The notes below the pieces were generated by a model. The model saw only the letters and a list, made by a program, of their open reading frames with translations, was not told the origin of the DNA and searched no databases. Source: Dromiciops gliroides (taxonomy: Eukaryota > Chordata > Mammalia > Microbiotheria > Microbiotheriidae). From it: a DNA stretch of 64,000 nucleotides. The position numbers and the translations under genes are program-made. Location of the stretch: positions 441,872,322 through 441,936,321 of the forward strand of contig NC_057864.1 in the NCBI RefSeq assembly GCF_019393635.1. Direction: 5' to 3'. This document shows, piece by piece, positions 58,248 through 64,000 of the stretch (positions are counted from its first letter, which is position 1; each line of letters opens with the position of its first letter).

Positions 58248-58675
58248 TGTAAGGGGCTAAAATTCTAGCTATACTATCTAAAATCTAATAGTGGTCGCCA
58301 ATAAATTATACGCTTGTAGCAAGAGCATTTAAGTGTTTAAGTATTTATTAAAAGAGCATTAGGATCAGGGAGAAAAGTAAAAATCTAACTATTCCTAAGA
58401 GACCCCATCATCTGACCCACCATGGCAAGGTCAGGAACCAAAAGAGAAAAAAAACCCTCTTCCAGCATCCACTTCCTACTTTGTTTCCTCCTCCCAGAAA
58501 TGGGAGGGTCCTCAAGTTGATTGGCTGGTAGCCTTGATAGACAGTACCCACAAGCAAATGTCACTTCCTGACACCAAGGACCTTGACCACATGACTTGCC
58601 CTCAGACGCCTTCTCCTCATGGCGGAGCTTTCCTACAGTAGCCCTCCAGCAGGTGGCATCATTCCAATCGTTACA
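58248..58675 (-). mobile_element. Solo LTR of an endogenous retrovirus, 4 bp target duplication
   Basis: The element is 428 bp, begins TGTAA and ends TTACA (TG...CA with a 5 bp inverted end). It is flanked by GGAT at 58244-58247 and 58676-58679. On the minus strand it carries an AATAAA (reverse of TTTATT at about 58344), which sets the likely orientation. A 4 bp duplication is typical of gammaretrovirus-like (ERV1) integrations. There is no internal retroviral sequence or second LTR nearby. Confidence 0.75.
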
Positions 58676-58679
58676 GGAT

Positions 58680-60448
58680 TCAGGTTGAGGACAGCCTTTA
58701 TTTCATACCCTAAATGGACAGAACATGTAAGGACTCACCAGAGCTCTTAACAAGTGCAGAAAACACATTCAGGGACTCACATTAGCCTATAAACAATCAA
58801 CCTACTTTCTTCTTTGGATGATCCCACTTTCAAACAGGGTCATAATTCCCCTCTCCCCTTCAGACAGGTAGTGCCAACCTGTGGTTGAACTCTCCTAGAA
58901 GGGAAACCCCCCCAAGTACAAATTGTGGTAGAAGAAAGTCTGAAGGGGAAAGGAGAAAAGCAACTAAATGATGTCTTCTATGTATAGGCAAGCACAAAGG
59001 GTTGGATTGACAAAAGTCTATCCTCCTAAGTCTGAGGCAGCCCCTGTCACTGAAGTCTTTCCTCTGGGAGGTACCAAGAGGCATGTTGATATCTTTATGG
59101 CAAAGGTTCTTAACCTAATATCCATGGACAGATTTTTTGGGGAGAGAGGTCTATGACTGTGGATAGGAAACAAAATTACGTATTTGTTTTTACTAACCCA
59201 CAACTGAAATTGAGCATTTCTTTTGATTATTTGAAAACATGATTCTGAGGAGTTCATAGCCTGAGACCAGGAAGATTAAGAACTCCTCATCTGTAGGGAG
59301 ATAAAATTAAAAGTGCCAAACACAGACCATCACTCGGTAAATCATCAAGAAAATATGAAAGCTCTTTGGATAACCTCCTATATATGGCTTTGAATCCCCT
59401 TATCATCTGTGATGGAAGGGCTCACTTGTAGACTTTTGGAAGGCTGTTGTATTCTGTTTTATAGGTAATGTAGTTTTTTTTTAATGCCAGTTTTGAATTT
59501 CCTTGTTTCTCCTTGTTACAGAGGAGGAAAAATTAGTAGGTGATTATGTAGGGATGTGGGTGGAATAGCTAAAAGCCTACCATGCAATCACAAAGCTTGC
59601 TGATTGACTGAGAGGGAACCTTCAATCCTTGAAGAGACCAATCAGTTTGATGCAGAGTGTCCGGGTGAGCCAATCATAAATCAGCAGGGGATATTCTAAT
59701 ATGGAAGATACTTATCTTTGGGGTTCTCTCCAAACCTGGAGAAGGCCATGGGTCAGGTTAGGCATGGAGAATTTTCTTTTAAAATCAACCTGGAAAGTTT
59801 AGGTACTTTCTATTGTGGGATTGAATAATTTTCTTTTATATACACTTTGAATCCCCTTATCGGATATATTGTTCTCAGTTTGTATACCTTTTTGCTTCTA
59901 AATAAATCCTGGAAACACAGACTTGTGGTCTGCAGCATATGGTAGACAGAGATAAGAAGGCAAATAAGGCCTGGATATCAGACTAGGTAGTCAGTTACAG
60001 CAACCACAAAGAAAGGGAAAAGATAATGAGGAACTGAGTTCTGCAGATCTCTAAAATCAGGGAGCTGAGAAGGGTCATGGACCACATCAGAGGGGCTTGA
60101 TGCCTCAAGTTGAGCAAGCACTAATTAAGAAAGATTCAGAAAATGATGAAAGGAGAAAGACCTAGGGCCAAAGGCGAAGGTCTTCTGGATGGGCTCCAAG
60201 AACCAACCTAGTTTGGTTTTAGGGAAGCTTAAAATCCAGGTTGGATGTGGCTCATGCAATTGACAGTAGCAGAAAGATTCCAATAGCTAGAACAATGTTC
60301 TCAGCAGAACAGGGAATCTAGGAAAGCATAGAGATACTTGTCACATCATCCGACTGCCCTCTTCTGGATCAACATGCAGAATGAATGTCCTAGTTTGTCA
60401 ATGTAGCTTGCAGAGCTAAGCGTAATATTTCAATTGTGGGTTGTTTGT
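58680..60448. other. Intergenic, mostly unrecognised
   Basis: 59100-59280 (AAAGGTTCTTAACCTAATAT onward) resembles a hAT-type DNA transposon relic. No supported gene in the rest. Confidence 0.4.
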
Positions 60449-60597
60449 TTTTTTTTTTTGGTGAGGCAATTGGGGTTAAGTGACTTGTCCAGGGTCACAC
60501 AGCTAGTAGGTGCGAAGTGTCCTGGGGTCAGATTTGAACTCAGGTCCTCCTGACTCCAGGGCCGGTGTTCTATCCACTGCGCCACATAACTGCCCCA
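60449..60597 (-). mobile_element. Marsupial SINE, antisense
   Basis: T tail then GGTTAAGTGACTTGTCCAGG to GCCACATAACTGCCCC. Confidence 0.93.
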
Positions 60598-60679
60598 AGA
60601 GAATTGAATGCAATTGTGTCTTTGACCAGGATAGATACACATCTGGTCAGTCTGTATTTGAGCCATTAATTTTTAAAAT

Positions 60680-62000
60680 TAAAAAAAAAAAGAAATCTGA
60701 ATTTAAAAAAAAGAGAGAACGTCTCTGTATATGCAGCAGAATACAAAAAGTATTCTCAGTTCATGTAGGTCTTTCCAGGTTTTTCTGGTAGTATCCTGTT
60801 CATCATAACCTGTATATAGTACCTTAAAACTTGACAGAATTTTTCTTCATAATAGCCCAGTAAAGTTGGTACCAATATGTATGAAACTATGAGTATATGT
60901 TCATGCCATTTAAAATTATATTAAGTATAAAATTAATTCTTCATATTACTTTTTAAAATGCTCTGCTTGTCTGTGTTTCCTTCTGAGTTTCTTCCTGTTC
61001 ATTTTAAATATTTCACGGCCCTCTTTCCTCCCCCCCGCCCCCATCAGTTTTGCTAATTCCCCTTGGAATCTCTCTCAGTTAAAAACCTGGAGAAAGAAAA
61101 ACCTCATTAAAAAATAAACATAGTCAAAGCAGAACAATCCACATAGTAAAAGTCTAAAAAATGTGTCTCTGTACCTTTCATTCTCTCACCACTGATTTTT
61201 TTTATTCTTGTAACTTTTTGGGGGGGCAGGGCATTGATCCTCAACTCCCTTCCTCTGTCCAACAAATGTATATGAAATTCTGCATTCTAAGTCTTTCACC
61301 TCTTTGCCAAAGGAGGTGGATAGTGTGCCTTATTTTTGGTTTTCTAGAATCATGGTTTGCCATTTCATCAATTGAGTTCTAAGTTGTTAAAAGTTGTTTC
61401 TTTTTCTTTTTTTTTTTTTGTTAGGCAATTGGGGTTAAGTGACTTGCCCAGGGTCACGCAGCTAAAAAGTTGTTTCTTTATAATGTTGTTTTAATCATGC
61501 AAATTGTTCTTCTAGTTCTCCTCACTTCACTCTGCTTCAGTTCATACTACCCAGGATTCACTGAAATTGTTTCCTTCATCATTTCTCATGGTGCGATAAC
61601 ATTCCATTACATCCATGTATCACAATTTGTTCAGCCATTTTTCGATCTCCTAAGAGGCAATCTAAAGCACCCCCTTAGATTCCAATTGCTTCTTTTCTCC
61701 CTCTTTTAAACCTCATTGCCACTATTCCAGAGTTCTTTTAAAAAAGAAAAAAAACAACACCATTTGTAAAATTTGGAACTTAAACACTAAATACTGAGGC
61801 ATTTCAATGCACACAGCAGAACACAAAAACAGAATTATATTTGAAACTATAAATCTTCATTTTGTACTGTTTGCTTAAAAAGTATACAATAAGTTCCACA
61901 TATACTTTCAAAACTGTCCTACTTGACCATGGTTCCTTCTGAATTTCCTTATTCTTTTTTCTGTACATTTTAAAGTATAAGGGTAAAGAAAAAACCCATT
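60680..62000 (-). mobile_element. Marsupial L1 3' regions, antisense
   Basis: CAGTTCATGTAGGTCTTTCC, CTTCACTCTGCTTCAGTTCA, CATGGTGCGATAACATTCCA and CACAATTTGTTCAGCCATTT mirror the sense L1 end at 52.4 kb. Probably two or more overlapping copies. Confidence 0.7.
61405..61466 (-). mobile_element. Very short 5'-truncated SINE with target-site duplication
   Basis: Only the T tail plus about 45 bp (GGCAATTGGGGTTAAGTGAC to CACGCAGCT) is present. AAAAGTTGTTTCTTT flanks both sides. Confidence 0.88.
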
Positions 62001-62382
62001 CCATTTAGCTCTAGTGTCTGACTAGGTGAGAACACAATGTTTGAATCAAACCATCAGAAATGTGTGAATAAAGACTGTAATGAATCCTTGAATCCCTCGA
62101 AGCTATTGTTTGAGAGATTGGGTCATGATCTAAACAATATGTAAAAAGGGAGAAGCTATCTCAGAATTGTGGGGAAAGGAGTTTGAGCATCTGAAGTTAA
62201 AGTAAGCACAGAGTGAGCTGTACTGAAGAGATACCAAGGAGATCATTGTTTTTAAAAGCATCTCAGAGAGGAGAGATCAGGCTGAGGGGTGCCTGTCCTG
62301 TCCACAAACGCTATAATATAATCTGTTGTTTTGTTATTGAAATGTTTCTAGTAAACTGAATTTTGCCTCAATCACACATGTT
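62001..62382. other. Intergenic, nothing recognised
   Basis: No element or gene recognised. Confidence 0.5.
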
Positions 62383-62540
62383 GGGGCAGCTAGGTGGCAC
62401 AGTGGATAAAGCACTGGCCCTGGATTCAGGAGGATCTGAATTCAAATCCAGCCTCAAACACTTGATGTTTACTAGCTATGTGACCCCTGGACAAGTCACT
62501 TAACCCTCATTGCCCCCCCCCCCCCCCCCCCCCCCCCCCG
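62383..62540 (+). mobile_element. Marsupial SINE ending in poly-C instead of poly-A
   Basis: Full-length SINE whose 3' end is CATTG followed by 27 C and G. CAATCACACATG is duplicated on both sides. Confidence 0.95.
62513..62539. repeat. Poly-C tract (27 C)
   Basis: Directly visible at the SINE 3' end. Confidence 0.95.
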
Positions 62541-62790
62541 CCAATCACACATGCCAATTGGGTCAACTAGAGGTAGACATAAATGTAACTTTAAGCAGAG
62601 AATCCAAACTCTACTGGGGTGTCTACCTAGTAATCTTCTTAACTTGGGTCTTGGAATAATTGTGACAGAACTCAGAATTTTTCGGATAAAATAATCTTGC
62701 TAAAGGTTATGAGGAGGGGACCAAATATACTTAGGGACAATTATATTGCTCCCTAGGCTTAAAACTAGTTAACTTAATTATTGTAACATG
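62541..62790. other. Intergenic, nothing recognised
   Basis: No element or gene recognised. Confidence 0.5.
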
Positions 62791-63910
62791 GTATTACATA
62801 AATACATTACAATAGCCTTTTTTGGAATCATTATAGCTATTCCCCCATTTCCATATTCCCCCAATTAAAAAAAAAGCTGAGAGAGAAAGAAAAAAAATCC
62901 ATTTGTAATAAGCATCCAAGCAAAACAAATCTATACAGTTTATGTTCAAAAAACGTATGTCTCTGGACTTTGTATATGACCTGACATAACATGTTTCATT
63001 GTGGGTCTTCTGGATGCGTGTTATCACACTGATTGCTTTTTAAGTCTTTTGCAATTGTTCTTCTTGACAATGTTGCTTATACAAATACAATGTCCTTGTA
63101 TAAATTATTCTTCAGGCTCAGTTTATTTCATTCTCAATAAATTCAGACTAACCAGGACTCTCTGAAATCATCTTTTGTCATTTCTTATAGCGCAGTTGTA
63201 TTCCATTACATTCTCTTACCACAATTTGTTCAGTCATTCCCCAATTTTCCAAGAGGTAATCTAAGGTAAACTCCTTAAATTCTAATTTTTCTCTCAAGTC
63301 TCCCATGGGATTAAGAAGTTTGTTTTGCTTATAACTATTGCTTCCCTGGTATTATCCTCTCTCTTATCCCTTCCCTTCCTACTTCCCCAACATGCTTATT
63401 TCCCTGTTGAGTTTGAGGTTATTTCTACAGAAAACTGTGTGTTTATGTGTTCAAACCCTCTTTTATCTGTTTCAGACAATACGGAGGTTCATTTGATGCC
63501 CCTTCCCTCTCTTCACCCCTTCCTCCATGAACTTCTTCATGAACTCCAATTATGAGAAATAGTAAGTTTCCATATCATCTTCTTCCTTTCTGCAGCTATA
63601 TATTCCTCCTTTTATCCTCCCTTTCCTCCCTCACCCTTCAAACCTTCAGAACAGAAAAAAATTCATGCCCAAATTTTTCTTAACTCTCTTCATATCCTTT
63701 GATGTCATTAATTTTCTGAAGAGATATCTGTTTCTTTTCCTGGACTAGATATTAGCATTACATCATCATACAACTCCTTCCAATTGCGAAAAGTCTTTCT
63801 AGATCTCGTGTTTATATTTCAAAGTTTCTACTCAGTTCTGATCTTTTCATCAGAAATGATCAAAAGTCTTCATTAAAGGTCACAAGATGTCAACAAGAAG
63901 CTTGAGTATG
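62791..63910 (-). mobile_element. Marsupial L1-like 3' region, antisense
   Basis: TTGTCATTTCTTATAGCGCA, GTATTCCATTACATTCTCTT and CACAATTTGTTCAGTCATTC are L1 3' wording. The assignment weakens after 63300. Confidence 0.55.
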
Positions 63911-63983
63911 ATATGAAAAGGGGCCACCAGCAAAGCCAGCACTAGCGAAGAGCCTCCCAGCATAACTTAAAAAGGCCTAGAAT

Positions 63984-64000
63984 GGGGGCAGCTAGGTGGT
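63984..64000 (+). mobile_element. Marsupial SINE head, cut by the window end
   Basis: GGGGGCAGCTAGGTGGT at the very edge of the window. Confidence 0.85.

Overview
The window is nuclear DNA of a marsupial mammal. More than 35 copies or fragments of the marsupial tRNA-derived SINE (head GGGCAGCTAGGTGG, internal B-box-like GAGTTCAAATCC, ending in TTAACCCC.ATTGCC plus an A-rich tail) lie among older CORE-SINEs (MIR/THER-like), LINE-2 and marsupial-type L1 pieces. I recognise the repeat families from memory, not from a database search, and cannot give the species. An Australian marsupial is possible but unproven.

Layout. (1) 1-22735: the 3' two thirds of HIPK1 on the + strand. Thirteen coding exons run from the middle of the kinase domain to the stop at 18293-18295, followed by a 4.4 kb 3'UTR ending at an AATAAA at 22712. 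(2) 22736-28598: intergenic, with SINEs, a LINE-2 copy and CORE-SINEs, plus an unexplained exon-like island at 27906-27978. (3) 28599-31345: OLFML3 complete, + strand, three coding exons. (4) 31346-64000: about 33 kb of gene-free, repeat-dominated DNA holding a long antisense LINE-2 (36.4-40.6 kb), several L1 3' parts, a solo LTR (58248-58675) and many nested SINEs. The order HIPK1-OLFML3, both on the same strand, matches human 1p13.2. In human the next gene (SYT6) lies about 100 kb further, so the empty right half is expected.

The genes do not form a pathway. HIPK1 is a nuclear serine/threonine kinase and transcriptional co-regulator. OLFML3 is a secreted olfactomedin-domain matrix protein linked to BMP/TGF-beta signalling and angiogenesis.

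The most consequential observation is that both conserved genes carry clusters of single-base indels relative to their family: four in HIPK1 exons at 12.6-13.4 kb and seven in OLFML3 at 29.45-30.04 kb. Removing the net shift gives family-typical lengths (OLFML3 407 codons; HIPK1 about 812 residues in the window). Local assembly error is the likeliest cause, and naive gene prediction would break both genes. I found no convincing new biological system. The other points of interest are a GC-AG intron, a NAGNAG acceptor, the exon-like island, very long poly-C tracts, a telomere-like tract inside a LINE-2, a solo LTR and repeated insertions at one target site.
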